From Lachnospiraceae bacterium (GTDB lineage Bacteria; Bacillota; Clostridia; Lachnospirales; Lachnospiraceae): DNA of 64,000 nucleotides. Below are positions 25,491-35,177 of the stretch, piece by piece; the first letter of the stretch is position 1; each line of letters begins with the position of its first letter. The DNA lies in contig JAJQDT010000104.1 in assembly GCA_021202075.1 (NCBI GenBank), positions 1 to 64,000 on the forward strand. Reading direction: 5' to 3'. The notes beneath the pieces are model-generated. The model worked only from the letters and a program-made list of their open reading frames with translations. It was not told the DNA's origin and searched no databases. The translations under genes and the position numbers were made by a program.

Positions 25491-27380
25491 ATGTACAAAA
25501 GCGGGGAGGCGGCGCGTATTTTTCTGGAACAGATTCAGGAAGTGAATGACATTAAGAAAATCGACCGGAAGGACTTACCGGCTCTCGCGCAGGAGATCCG
25601 AGAGTTTCTGATTCAGAAAATCAGTGAGACCGGCGGGCACCTGGCGTCAAACCTGGGTGTTGTGGAGCTGACAATGGCACTCCATCTGGCGCTGGATCTG
25701 CCGCAGGATAAGCTGATCTGGGATGTCGGTCACCAGTCGTATACACACAAGATTCTGACCGGGCGCAAGGCCGGATTCGATCAGCTGCGCAAATACGGAG
25801 GAATGAGCGGATTCCCGAAACGCAAAGAGAGCGACTGTGACGCATTTGATACCGGACACAGCTCGACATCGGTATCCGCAGGCCTTGGATACGTCTGCGC
25901 GCGTGATATTCAGGGGGAGGACTATACGGTTGTCTCGGTGATCGGCGATGGCGCACTCACGGGCGGCATGGCCTATGAGGCGCTCAACAATGCGGCACAG
26001 CTGAAAACGAATTTTATTATTGTCTTAAATGATAACAATATGTCCATATCGGAAAATGTCGGCGGAATATCTGCTTATCTGGGCAATATCCGCACGGCAC
26101 AGTCTTACACGAAATTCAAAGCAGATCTGGAGAACAGGCTCAATAAAATTCCGGTTTACGGCGACCCGCTGGTGCGGGGCATCCGCAGGACCAAGCAGGG
26201 AATCAAACAGATCATTGTGCCGGGGATGTTTTTTGAGGAAATGGGCCTGACCTATCTGGGACCGGTGGACGGACACAATATTGCTCAGGTGCAGCGGGTG
26301 CTGAATGACGCGAAGCGTGTGAACGGCGCGGTGCTTGTCCATGTGATTACGAAAAAAGGCAAGGGATATGAGCCGGCGGAGCGGATGCCGGCGCGCTTTC
26401 ACGGCGCGGAGCCGTTTGATCCCGAGACTGGATTGCCGGTGGCACGAAAGAAAAAGGCGGCATACACCGATGTATTTTCCACGGTCATGTGTAAGATGGG
26501 CGCCCGGGAGCCGAAGCTGGTGGCTGTGACGGCCGCGATGCCGGACGGCACCGGCCTGAAGCGCTTCCGCAATATGTATAGGGACCGCTTTTTTGACGTG
26601 GGGATCGCCGAGGCGCACGCAGTGACCTTCGCCGCGGGACTGGCGGCAGGCGGACTGAAGCCGGTGGTGGCAGTCTATTCTTCTTTTTTACAGCGGGCCT
26701 ACGACCAGATCATTCATGATGTTTGTATCCAGAATCTTCCGGTGGTGTTTGCGATTGACCGGGCCGGGCTGGTTGGCAGCGATGGCGAGACCCATCAGGG
26801 AATTTTTGATCTGTCTTATCTTTCTGAAATGCCAAATATGTGCGTGATGGCTCCGAAGAACAAATGGGAGCTGGCGGATATGCTGAAATACGCGATTGCC
26901 TACGAAGGGCCAATCGCTCTGCGCTACCCGAGAGGAGAGGCCTATGACGGCCAGCAGGAGTTTCGAGACCCGATTGTTTACGGGAAAAGTGAAATTATTT
27001 ACGACGAGTGTTCTCTGGCGCTCGTGGCGGTCGGCAGCATGGTGAAAACAGCGCTGGAGGTGCGCGCGCTGTTGAAAAATCTGGGCTACGGCTGTACGAT
27101 TGTCAACGCGCGGTTTGTAAAGCCGGTTGATGAGGAAATGCTTTCCTATCTGGCGAAGGACCACCGCATGATCGTGACGATGGAAGAAAATGTCCGGACC
27201 GGCGGGTTTGGTGAAAAAGTGCTCGAATACTACAGCGATATACAGGCGGATGTGCGGGTCATGCAGATTGCGCTCCCGGATGACTATATTGAGCATGGGA
27301 ATGTGGATGTTCTCAAGGAAGAAGCATGCATTGATGCTGTGTCCATATTTAAGAAAATTGTGGCGGAGTATCTGCCGTAG
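25491..27380 (+). CDS. dxs: 1-deoxy-D-xylulose-5-phosphate synthase
   Basis: 'GGHLASNLGVVELTMALH', 'WDVGHQSYTHKILTGR', 'VIGDGALTGGMAYEALNNA', 'DRAGLVGSDGETHQGIFDLSYL'. Confidence 0.97.
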   Translation: MYKSGEAARIFLEQIQEVNDIKKIDRKDLPALAQEIREFLIQKISETGGHLASNLGVVELTMALHLALDLPQDKLIWDVGHQSYTHKILTGRKAGFDQLRKYGGMSGFPKRKESDCDAFDTGHSSTSVSAGLGYVCARDIQGEDYTVVSVIGDGALTGGMAYEALNNAAQLKTNFIIVLNDNNMSISENVGGISAYLGNIRTAQSYTKFKADLENRLNKIPVYGDPLVRGIRRTKQGIKQIIVPGMFFEEMGLTYLGPVDGHNIAQVQRVLNDAKRVNGAVLVHVITKKGKGYEPAERMPARFHGAEPFDPETGLPVARKKKAAYTDVFSTVMCKMGAREPKLVAVTAAMPDGTGLKRFRNMYRDRFFDVGIAEAHAVTFAAGLAAGGLKPVVAVYSSFLQRAYDQIIHDVCIQNLPVVFAIDRAGLVGSDGETHQGIFDLSYLSEMPNMCVMAPKNKWELADMLKYAIAYEGPIALRYPRGEAYDGQQEFRDPIVYGKSEIIYDECSLALVAVGSMVKTALEVRALLKNLGYGCTIVNARFVKPVDEEMLSYLAKDHRMIVTMEENVRTGGFGEKVLEYYSDIQADVRVMQIALPDDYIEHGNVDVLKEEACIDAVSIFKKIVAEYLP

Positions 27381-27383
27381 GTG

Positions 27384-27481
27384 TTAGTGGATAGTGGTTA
27401 GTAGTTAGTGGTTAGCAAATAGCGGGCAGTGAATAGCGGATAGTGGCTGGCAGATAGCAGATAGCGGTTTGGGGCTGGCGG
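27384..27481 (+). repeat. Heptanucleotide tandem array, 14 consecutive 7-mers
   Basis: TTAGTGG ATAGTGG TTAGTAG TTAGTGG TTAGCAA ATAGCGG GCAGTGA ATAGCGG ATAGTGG CTGGCAG ATAGCAG ATAGCGG TTTGGGG CTGGCGG. Confidence 0.9.
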
Positions 27482-27528
27482 TCAGATGCCTGCGGCCGAC
27501 AACAGGAATACATGAGGGTTATGATACT

Positions 27529-28548
27529 ATGAAAGAGCGTTTAGACGTTTTACTGGTGCAGCGGAATCTGGCGCCTTCGCGGGAAAAAGCAAAGGTACTG
27601 ATTATGGCCGGGGAGGTCCTGGTCGGCGGACAGCGCGAGGATAAGGCCGGCACGATGGTTGACGCGGAGGCGGAAATCACGGTAAAGGGCGGAAAACTCC
27701 GCTATGTGAGCCGGGGCGGCCTGAAGCTGGAAAAAGCCATGCAGACATTCGCCGGGGTGACTCCGGCCGGAAAGATCTGTATGGATGTCGGCGCCTCTAC
27801 CGGAGGATTTACCGACTGTATGCTTCAAAATGGCGCGGTAAAGGTATATGCGGTTGATGTCGGACGAGGACAGCTGGACTGGGGGCTGCGGAATGACCCG
27901 CGCGTGGTCTGCATGGAGCGGACAAATATCCGGTATGTACTGCCGGAGGACATCGGCGAGCCGCCATCTTTCGTCTCCATTGATGTTTCTTTTATTTCTC
28001 TGACAAAGGTGCTTGGGCCGGTGCGGGAGCTGATGACCGCGGATGGCGATATCGTTTGTCTGATTAAGCCGCAGTTTGAGGCCGGACGGGAAAAGGTTGG
28101 AAAAAAGGGGGTCGTCCGGGATCCGAAGGTGCATGAAGAGGTCATTCGAAAGGTGATCGCGTATGCAGCTGACATCGGACTTTTGGCGCAGGCGCTTACG
28201 TATTCCCCTGTAAAGGGGCCGGAGGGAAATATCGAGTACCTCGTGTGGCTGAGAAAGTATATGGCTGCGGGGGATACTGACCGGGCGTCGGCAGATACAG
28301 CCGATTACACAGAGAATTCGGGACTGCAGCAAGCCGACGCGGTGATTTTTCCGGAGAACTCCGGCCGGATAAGGGGTAATGAGGATATTTTTTGGGAGCG
28401 TGTCATGACGAATGCTGAAACATCGGAAAGAGTTGATTCAGATATTGTAATAGATTCCGAAATGATTGTACGAACCGTGGCAGAGGCCCACACAAAGCTG
28501 GACGGACAGAAGGCGATCGTTACGGCTGCGGTGGATGCCAGGCCTTGA
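27529..28548 (+). CDS. tlyA: TlyA family rRNA (cytidine-2'-O)-methyltransferase, with C-terminal extension
   Basis: S4 'RLDVLLVQRNLAPSREKAKVLIMAGEVLVGG', 'KICMDVGASTGGFTDCMLQNGAVKVYAVDVGRGQLDWGLRND', 'DVSFISLTKVLGP'. Confidence 0.93.
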   Translation: MKERLDVLLVQRNLAPSREKAKVLIMAGEVLVGGQREDKAGTMVDAEAEITVKGGKLRYVSRGGLKLEKAMQTFAGVTPAGKICMDVGASTGGFTDCMLQNGAVKVYAVDVGRGQLDWGLRNDPRVVCMERTNIRYVLPEDIGEPPSFVSIDVSFISLTKVLGPVRELMTADGDIVCLIKPQFEAGREKVGKKGVVRDPKVHEEVIRKVIAYAADIGLLAQALTYSPVKGPEGNIEYLVWLRKYMAAGDTDRASADTADYTENSGLQQADAVIFPENSGRIRGNEDIFWERVMTNAETSERVDSDIVIDSEMIVRTVAEAHTKLDGQKAIVTAAVDARP

Positions 28549-28636
28549 CAGTGCTTGTCACGGATATAACAGATAACGGTTTCTGACCCGGCTTAAATTT
28601 GCGTTTGATGAAAGGTTATTCATTGAGAGGCAGCTT

Positions 28637-29497
28637 ATGAACGTGTTTTATGTAATTTCAAATGAACAGAAGGATCCGGGACAGGAGACGGCCCAATACA
28701 TCCGCAGGTACCTGAGTGACCGCGGCAGAACCTGTTATTTGCGTGAACATGGAAAGAAAGCGGCTTCCGGGCAGTGCCATTATACGGACGCAAAACGGAT
28801 TCCGGAGGAGGTCGAGTGCGTACTGGTGCTCGGGGGCGACGGGACTTTGCTTCACGCGGCACGTGATCTTGTAGGACGCCAGCTTCCTCTTTTGGGCGTA
28901 AATATGGGAACACTGGGCTATCTGGCGGAGGTGGAGCGGAAAACCATCCCGGAGGTCCTGGACGGCCTCATTGCAGATGAATATATGATAGAGGAACGGA
29001 TGATGTTAAGCGGCGCTGCCTGGCATCAGGATCGCGTATTGATGAATGACATTGCGCTCAATGACATTGTCATTACCCGGAACGGTAAAATGCGTGTGGT
29101 GGATTTTAATATCTATGTGGATGGAGTTTTTTTGTATTCCTATGCGGCGGACGGGATCATTGTGTCGACGCCGACCGGCTCGACCGGCTACAGCCTTTCC
29201 GTCGGCGGTCCGATCGTGTCACCGGCTTCCTCCATGCTGCTTTTGACTGCGATCGCGCCGCACACGATGAATGCAAGACCGATTGTGCTGCCGCCGGATG
29301 TCGAGGTAGTGGTGGAGATTGGCTCAGGGCACGAGGATAATACAGATGGTGCGGAGGCTGCCTTTGACGGAGATACCTGCGTGAAGCTCAACGCCGGCGA
29401 CCGGATTGTGGTATCACGCGCCGGACAGAGGACGAGACTGATCAAGACAAAAAATACGAGTTTTCTGGAACTGCTCAGAGAAAAGATGAACAAGTAG
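28637..29497 (+). CDS. nadK: NAD kinase
   Basis: 'VLVLGGDGTLLHAARDLVGRQLPLLGVNMGTLGYLAEVE', 'NDIVITRN', 'ADGIIVSTPTGSTGYSLSVGGPIVSP'. Confidence 0.96.
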   Translation: MNVFYVISNEQKDPGQETAQYIRRYLSDRGRTCYLREHGKKAASGQCHYTDAKRIPEEVECVLVLGGDGTLLHAARDLVGRQLPLLGVNMGTLGYLAEVERKTIPEVLDGLIADEYMIEERMMLSGAAWHQDRVLMNDIALNDIVITRNGKMRVVDFNIYVDGVFLYSYAADGIIVSTPTGSTGYSLSVGGPIVSPASSMLLLTAIAPHTMNARPIVLPPDVEVVVEIGSGHEDNTDGAEAAFDGDTCVKLNAGDRIVVSRAGQRTRLIKTKNTSFLELLREKMNK

Positions 29498-29523
29498 GGG
29501 AGCAGCGTGGCGGAGGTGTAAGC

Positions 29524-29976
29524 ATGAAGATCGGGCGGCATGCAAAAATCATAGATTTGATAGGGAAATATGATATCGAGACGCAGGAGGAACTCGCGGA
29601 GTACCTGAAAAAAGAGGGCTTTCAGGTTACACAGGCGACCGTTTCCAGGGATATTCGCGAGCTGCGTCTTATGAAGCTTGCCGCTTCCGGCGGGAAACAG
29701 AAATATGCGCTGATGCAGCCGCAGGAGACGGAGGATGCGGAGCGCTACCTGCGTGTTCTGAAGGACGGGTTTGTGTCGATGGAGATGGCGCAGAACATTC
29801 TGGTCGTGAAGACCGTTTCCGGAATGGCGATGGCGGTCGCGGCGGCCATCGACGCGATGCACTGGGCAGAGGTGGCAGGCTGCATCGCGGGGGACGATAC
29901 GATCATGTGCGCGAACCGCAGTTCGGACGACACACTGCTCGTTATGGAAAAAATCCGGAGGATTGTTGGAGAGTAA
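29524..29976 (+). CDS. argR: Arginine repressor
   Basis: 'KIIDLIGKYDIETQEELAEYLKKEGFQVTQATVSRDIRELRLMKLAASGGKQKYAL', C-terminal 'GDDTIMCANRSSDDTLLVMEKI'. Confidence 0.95.
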   Translation: MKIGRHAKIIDLIGKYDIETQEELAEYLKKEGFQVTQATVSRDIRELRLMKLAASGGKQKYALMQPQETEDAERYLRVLKDGFVSMEMAQNILVVKTVSGMAMAVAAAIDAMHWAEVAGCIAGDDTIMCANRSSDDTLLVMEKIRRIVGE

Positions 29977-29997
29977 GCAGCGGATAAGAATGGGAGA

Positions 29998-30144
29998 GCC
30001 GCACAATGAAAATCGCTGACGCGATGGCGCGGCCTGCATCCGTCATCAAAAATCGATGACGGATATGAACCGGAAAGCCGCGCAATGAAGATCGCTGACG
30101 CGATGGCGCGGCCTGCATCCGTCATCAAAAATCGATGACGGATA
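29998..30144. repeat. Direct duplication of a 68-bp double-hairpin element between argR and recN
   Basis: GCCGCRCAATGAARATCGCTGACGCGATGGCGCGGCCTGCATCCGTCATCAAAAATCGATGACGGATA at 29998-30065 and 30077-30144. Confidence 0.92.
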
Positions 30145-30161
30145 AAAGATGGGGGGATAGG

Positions 30162-31844
30162 ATGCTGGCGAGTTTACATGTGAAGAATATGGCGCTGATC
30201 CGGGAGGCGGAGGTGGAATTCGGGCCGGGCCTGAACATCCTGACCGGTGAGACTGGCGCGGGCAAGTCAATTGTCATTGGTTCAGTGAATATTGCGCTTG
30301 GAACAGGGAATTTTAAGGATTATGTACCGGAGGATGCGGATTACGCACTGGTTGAACTGATTTTTACGACAGAGAACCCGCGCGTCCGGGAGCTTTTGAA
30401 GAATCAGGATCTGCCATTTGAAGATAACGAGGTGATTCTGACACGCAGGTATAAAAGCGGGCGGAGCACCAGCAAGATTAATGGGGAGACGGTGCCGGTT
30501 TCGTTTGTACGGAGCCTGGCGGGGGAACTGATTGATATTCACGGGCAGCATGAACACCAGTCGCTGCTTTACGAAAAAAATCATCTGTCCATTCTGGACT
30601 CGTTCGCGAGGAAGGAGACAGCGCCGCTTCTTGCCATCTGCCGCGAACAGCACCGTGCGTATCAGAAGGCGAAGCGGGAATGGGAGCAGGCGTCTGCTTC
30701 GGATCAGGACCGGGCGAAGGAGCTGGATTTTCTGCAGTATGAGATTGGGGAGATTCAGGCAGCCGCGCTACGTCCGGGGGAGGATGAGGAGCTGGAAAAC
30801 AGCTACCGTCTTATGAGCAATGGTCAGAAAATCATGGAAACACTCGCAGAGACCGGCAATCTGACCGGCGCCGTGGATGACGGCGGCGCGGGGGATCTGA
30901 TTGGAAGAGCGGTTCGCGCACTTTCGGCGATTCGCACCTATGATGGCTCTCTTGAAGAGCTCGGCGCAACACTGGAGGATATCGAAGCTCTGCTTGGCGA
31001 GTTTAACCGCAGCCTTTCCGGATATATGGATGACCTGGTTTTTGATCCGCTGCAGCTTCGAGAGACCGAAGAACGTCTGGATCTGATTAATCACCTGAAA
31101 TCCAAATACGGAAATTCAATTGAAGAAATTCTCGCGGCCTGCCGGGAAAAAGAGGAACGCGTGGATATTCTGATGAATTATGAGGAGCATCTTGCCACGC
31201 TGCGGCGCGCGATGGAGGAGAGCAGCCGGATCCTTTTTGAGACTGCGGATAAATTATCGAGAGTTCGGAAACAGTATGCACAGGTGCTTTCGGAACAGAT
31301 TCGCGCAGCGCTGGTCGATCTGAATTTTCTTGACGTGCAGTTTGAAATCACTTTCCGGGAGCTGCCAGAGCCGCAGGAGGACGGCCTGGACGCAGTCTGC
31401 TTTCAGATATCCATGAACCCGGGGCTGCCGCTGCGCCCGCTTGGAAGCGTGGCGTCCGGCGGCGAGCTGTCGCGTATCATGCTCGCCATCAAGGCAGTCA
31501 TGGCTGACAAGGACAATATAGAAACGCTGATTTTTGATGAGATAGACAGCGGGATCAGCGGCCGCACCGCACAGAAGGTTTCGGAAAAAATGGCAGTGAT
31601 TGCCGGCTCCCACCAGATTCTCTGTATCACGCACCTGGCGCAGATTGCGGCGATGGCGGACCGCCACTATATTATTGAAAAAAAGCCCGCCGACAGTAAG
31701 ACGGTGACCAATATCGGCCTTCTCACCGAAGAGGAAAGCGTGCGGGAACTGGCCAGAATTCTGGGCGGCGCGAAAATCACGGATGCTGTGCTCGAAAATG
31801 CGCGGGAGATGAAGGAACTTGCCGCCCGGCTAAAAGAAAAGTAA
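30162..31844 (+). CDS. recN: DNA repair protein RecN
   Basis: 'MLASLHVKNMALIREAEVEFGPGLNILTGETGAGKSIVIGSVNIALG', 'IDIHGQHEHQSLL', 'VASGGELSRIMLAIKAVMADKDNIETLIFDEIDSGISGRTAQKV'. Confidence 0.97.
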   Translation: MLASLHVKNMALIREAEVEFGPGLNILTGETGAGKSIVIGSVNIALGTGNFKDYVPEDADYALVELIFTTENPRVRELLKNQDLPFEDNEVILTRRYKSGRSTSKINGETVPVSFVRSLAGELIDIHGQHEHQSLLYEKNHLSILDSFARKETAPLLAICREQHRAYQKAKREWEQASASDQDRAKELDFLQYEIGEIQAAALRPGEDEELENSYRLMSNGQKIMETLAETGNLTGAVDDGGAGDLIGRAVRALSAIRTYDGSLEELGATLEDIEALLGEFNRSLSGYMDDLVFDPLQLRETEERLDLINHLKSKYGNSIEEILAACREKEERVDILMNYEEHLATLRRAMEESSRILFETADKLSRVRKQYAQVLSEQIRAALVDLNFLDVQFEITFRELPEPQEDGLDAVCFQISMNPGLPLRPLGSVASGGELSRIMLAIKAVMADKDNIETLIFDEIDSGISGRTAQKVSEKMAVIAGSHQILCITHLAQIAAMADRHYIIEKKPADSKTVTNIGLLTEEESVRELARILGGAKITDAVLENAREMKELAARLKEK

Positions 31845-31960
31845 AATATACCAGTGTGGAACTGACAGAATTCCGCATACTGAATGCAGAGACTTTTTTG
31901 CGGCTGACGCAAAGCAAAGGAAAAAATGGAGTCTCTGTATTTTGAAGTGAGGTGCGAAGG

Positions 31961-33118
31961 ATGAATGTCAGGGGAAAAGATAAAAACGGGCGCTATGGAA
32001 ATGCCCCCTCGCCAAGGCTCGACGGCAGGTCGCGCCCGCATGATAAGAAATGCTGCGCATTTGGCGGGCGCTATCGGTGTTTTGTCTGCTCACTTTTGCT
32101 TTTGAGTATCATATCACTGGCATTTTGCGGATGGATCGTGTTTGGAAGTGCAGATGCGAAGCTGACGCAGGTAGAGAGCAGCGCACAGGCGGCCGGGCGG
32201 GAAAAGGTGTATCTGGGCGGAACGCCGATTGGAATTTATCTGGAAACAGACGGGGTATTTGTGGTAGACACCGGGATCATTGTATCTGCGGATGGCAGTG
32301 CCTGCTGTCCGGCGGAGCATATTATAAAAACCGGTGATTATATCCAGGCGGTAAATGGCGAGTCTGTCTCGACCAAAGAGGAGCTGATTGCGTGCATCTC
32401 ATCATGCGAAGGCGATGCGCTGGTTCTGGATGTGAAGCGGGACGGTGAGCAGCTCAGCCTGAAGGTGGCGCCGGTCATGGATGCAGACGGGGAATATAAG
32501 GCAGGAATCTGGGTTCGCAATGATACCCAGGGGATCGGGACGCTTACCTGGATTGATGAGGATGGACACTTCGGCGCGCTCGGACATGGGATCAGCGATG
32601 TGGATACCGCCGAGCTTTTGAGCATCCAGAGCGGGGCTCTTTACAGTGCGGAGGTAGTCTCTGTCGTAAAAGGCACGGCCGGAACGCCGGGGGAGCTTTC
32701 GGGAATCATTCATTACAGTGAAAGCAGCCGGATCGGAACCATCACAGAAAATCTGGAAAACGGGATTTACGGCAGCATCACTGGCTTTTCACTGGCCGTG
32801 CAGGATCAGACCCTGTATGAGACGGCATTTAAGCAGGAGGTCGAGGAGGGAGCAGCTTCCATCCTGTGTACCGTAGACGGGATTCGCCGGGAATATGAGG
32901 TTGAAATCAAAGAAGTGCGGTTAAATGACAGTGACGTCAACAAAGGCATGGTGATTGAGGTAACAGATCCGGAGCTGCTGGAATGTACAGGAGGTATTGT
33001 GCAGGGAATGTCCGGCTCGCCGATTCTGCAGAACGGGCGTCTGATCGGCGCCGTGACCCATGTTTTCGTGGCAGATCCCACCAAAGGGTACGGGATCTTC
33101 ATCGAAAACATGTTATAA
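31961..33118 (+). CDS. spoIVB: SpoIVB family serine peptidase (PDZ)
   Basis: 'VYLGGTPIGIYLETDGVFVVD', PDZ-like region, 'FGALGHGISDVDT', catalytic 'VQGMSGSPILQNGRLIGAVTHVFVADPTKGYGIFIENML'. Confidence 0.93.
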   Translation: MNVRGKDKNGRYGNAPSPRLDGRSRPHDKKCCAFGGRYRCFVCSLLLLSIISLAFCGWIVFGSADAKLTQVESSAQAAGREKVYLGGTPIGIYLETDGVFVVDTGIIVSADGSACCPAEHIIKTGDYIQAVNGESVSTKEELIACISSCEGDALVLDVKRDGEQLSLKVAPVMDADGEYKAGIWVRNDTQGIGTLTWIDEDGHFGALGHGISDVDTAELLSIQSGALYSAEVVSVVKGTAGTPGELSGIIHYSESSRIGTITENLENGIYGSITGFSLAVQDQTLYETAFKQEVEEGAASILCTVDGIRREYEVEIKEVRLNDSDVNKGMVIEVTDPELLECTGGIVQGMSGSPILQNGRLIGAVTHVFVADPTKGYGIFIENML

Positions 33119-33120
33119 CC

Positions 33121-33288
33121 AGTTCAGAACAGCATCAAAAAGAAAAGACAGACTGTGCAGATTTATCTGCTAAAGGCTGTATTTTCTTTTTGGGATGGGC
33201 GGAACGCCCATCAGCCACAGACATATGACGCTAAGCGGCATATAGTCTGCGAAGCAGACGGTCTGTGGCATGCTGTTCTGGACGAACT
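33121..33288. mobile_element. MITE-like/inverted-repeat intergenic element
   Basis: AGTTCAGAACAGCAT at the left versus ATGCTGTTCTGGACGAACT at the right; internal CCACAGAC/GTCTGTGG and GGGCGGAACGCCC hairpins; 17-bp direct repeat ACAGCATCAAAAAGAAA at 33129-33145 and 33293-33309. Confidence 0.5.
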
Positions 33289-33377
33289 TGATACAGCATC
33301 AAAAAGAAATTACAGGTGCTGTTCTGAATATCCTGATAAACGATTTTCCCTCACCCATTATGAGAAAGGAGCGCATC

Positions 33378-35108
33378 ATGGAAGACCTGAGTCTGCTTTT
33401 TCCGCCCGGGAAGGGCGCATTGGAAGAAAAACTGCCGGAGGCGACATTTCATGACCTTTCTGTGGATACACTATGTGAGAAGCTGACGAAGCTGGAGGCG
33501 GAACGAAATCTGCTGCGGCGCACGATGGAACACATTTCGGGCGTTCCGGATGTGGTGCGGTACCGCTGTGATGTGTTTGAGGATATTCTCCGCTTTCCGA
33601 AGCTGCGAAAGCAGATGCAGAAGCTGCTTGACCGCGTGGATTTTCTTAAAACATATGGAAGCTTTGATAAAGGATCGGACGCGGCAGGCGTCTGGGAGCT
33701 GGTGCACCGGCTGGACGAGATGAACGAGTACATACAGTGTGTTCAGGCGATTTATGCGGTTCTTGGCGAGAACGAGATTGCATCGGAGGGACTTAAGAAT
33801 CTGAAGGAGTATGTGCGTGCACTTTATGAGGACAGCGGATTCGAGGAATTGAAAAAGGATATTGACAATCTGAACGTAGACGCGGCAAAGGTCAAAAGTG
33901 TGACGCTCGGCGTGAATCTGAATGACCGGTTCGAGCCGGTTGAGACGGGGATTGTTTCCATCAATGAGAAGCCTTTCACAAAGTCCGGAGTGATTTCAAA
34001 TTTCTGCGATTTCCTGAACCGAAAGGATGAGATCCGGCCGGATACCGAATGGAATAGAAATATGAGCTTCCGCACAGCGGGCGGAGCGGATCTCACCGAC
34101 ACAGCGGAGGCGATTGGACGATTTGGCGTCATGCGGCAGAACCCGCTTCTGGCGGCCGGGATGGCGACGGTGGCGGACGACAGCCGCGGAGGGGATGTGA
34201 TCCGCACGCTGGATCGCGCCATCAGCGCCCTGCTCACCCGCACGGTGAAGAAATTAAAATCGGTGCTTTCCAGACATGTATCGGTGAGTACCCATACGAT
34301 TTCCGCGCTGATCCCGGAGTTCCTGTTTTACATCCGATGGGCGGAATATATCGAAAAAATGCAGAAAGCAGGCTTTGTATTTGCAAAACCGCAGATACAG
34401 GAACCGGATGAACGGACAATGAACGCCTGCGGCCTGTATAATTTTAAGCTTGCGCAATCAATGTTTGAAAAAGGGGAACCGGCGGATGCGATTGTGCCCA
34501 ATGACCTGGATTTTTCCGCGGAACATCGGATTTATATTCTGACCGGAGCGAACCGGGGCGGCAAGACGACCATCACGCAGGCGGTCGGGCTGGCGTTCCT
34601 GCTTGCGCAGTGCGGACTGTATGTGCCCGCCGAATCCTTTTCATTTAGCCCGGCGGACAATATTTTCACGCATTATCCGGCGGATGAAAACCAGACCATG
34701 GATCTGGGCCGGCTGGGGGAGGAATCCAGCCGTTTCCGCGATCTGTTTGCCGCGGCGACGCCGCGCAGCCTGCTGCTGCTCAACGAGTCGTTTTCAACGA
34801 CCTCGTTTGAAGAGGGCTATTTCATCGCGCGGGATGTGACCCGGGTGCTGCGCCGGCTCGGGGTGCGAACGATTTATAATACGCATATGCACAAGCTGGC
34901 GGCAGAGCTGGACGAGCTGAATCAGGAGGAGGGCGGCGATGACCGGATTGCAAGTCTGATTGTGGTTGCGGATGAGGGAAACCGTTCCTACCGGGTGAAG
35001 GTCGCGCCGCCGGGCGGAAAGTCCTATGCGCAGGATATTGCCGAAAAATACGGAGTTACCTATGAGCAGCTGGTCGATGCGAAAAGCGGCCAGCTGGCCG
35101 ATTTATAA
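33378..35108 (+). CDS. MutS-like ATPase (MutS domain V family), not classical MutS
   Basis: Walker A 'ILTGANRGGKTTITQAVGLAFLLAQCGLYVPAESF', 'TMDLGRLGEESSRFRDLFAAATPRSLLLLNESFSTTSFEEGYFIARDV', 'YNTHMHKLA'; no mismatch-recognition domain. Confidence 0.82.
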   Translation: MEDLSLLFPPGKGALEEKLPEATFHDLSVDTLCEKLTKLEAERNLLRRTMEHISGVPDVVRYRCDVFEDILRFPKLRKQMQKLLDRVDFLKTYGSFDKGSDAAGVWELVHRLDEMNEYIQCVQAIYAVLGENEIASEGLKNLKEYVRALYEDSGFEELKKDIDNLNVDAAKVKSVTLGVNLNDRFEPVETGIVSINEKPFTKSGVISNFCDFLNRKDEIRPDTEWNRNMSFRTAGGADLTDTAEAIGRFGVMRQNPLLAAGMATVADDSRGGDVIRTLDRAISALLTRTVKKLKSVLSRHVSVSTHTISALIPEFLFYIRWAEYIEKMQKAGFVFAKPQIQEPDERTMNACGLYNFKLAQSMFEKGEPADAIVPNDLDFSAEHRIYILTGANRGGKTTITQAVGLAFLLAQCGLYVPAESFSFSPADNIFTHYPADENQTMDLGRLGEESSRFRDLFAAATPRSLLLLNESFSTTSFEEGYFIARDVTRVLRRLGVRTIYNTHMHKLAAELDELNQEEGGDDRIASLIVVADEGNRSYRVKVAPPGGKSYAQDIAEKYGVTYEQLVDAKSGQLADL

Positions 35109-35177
35109 AAAAGCATTGAAGGATCTCAGATTGCACTGTGTGTACCTTGTTGAAACAGTGCAGAACAGGAGTACAGT

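Noticed and set aside
27384-27481. Heptamer array considered as CRISPR or telomere-like repeat
   Set aside because: Unit is 7 bp, degenerate and without spacers; reported as a short tandem repeat instead.
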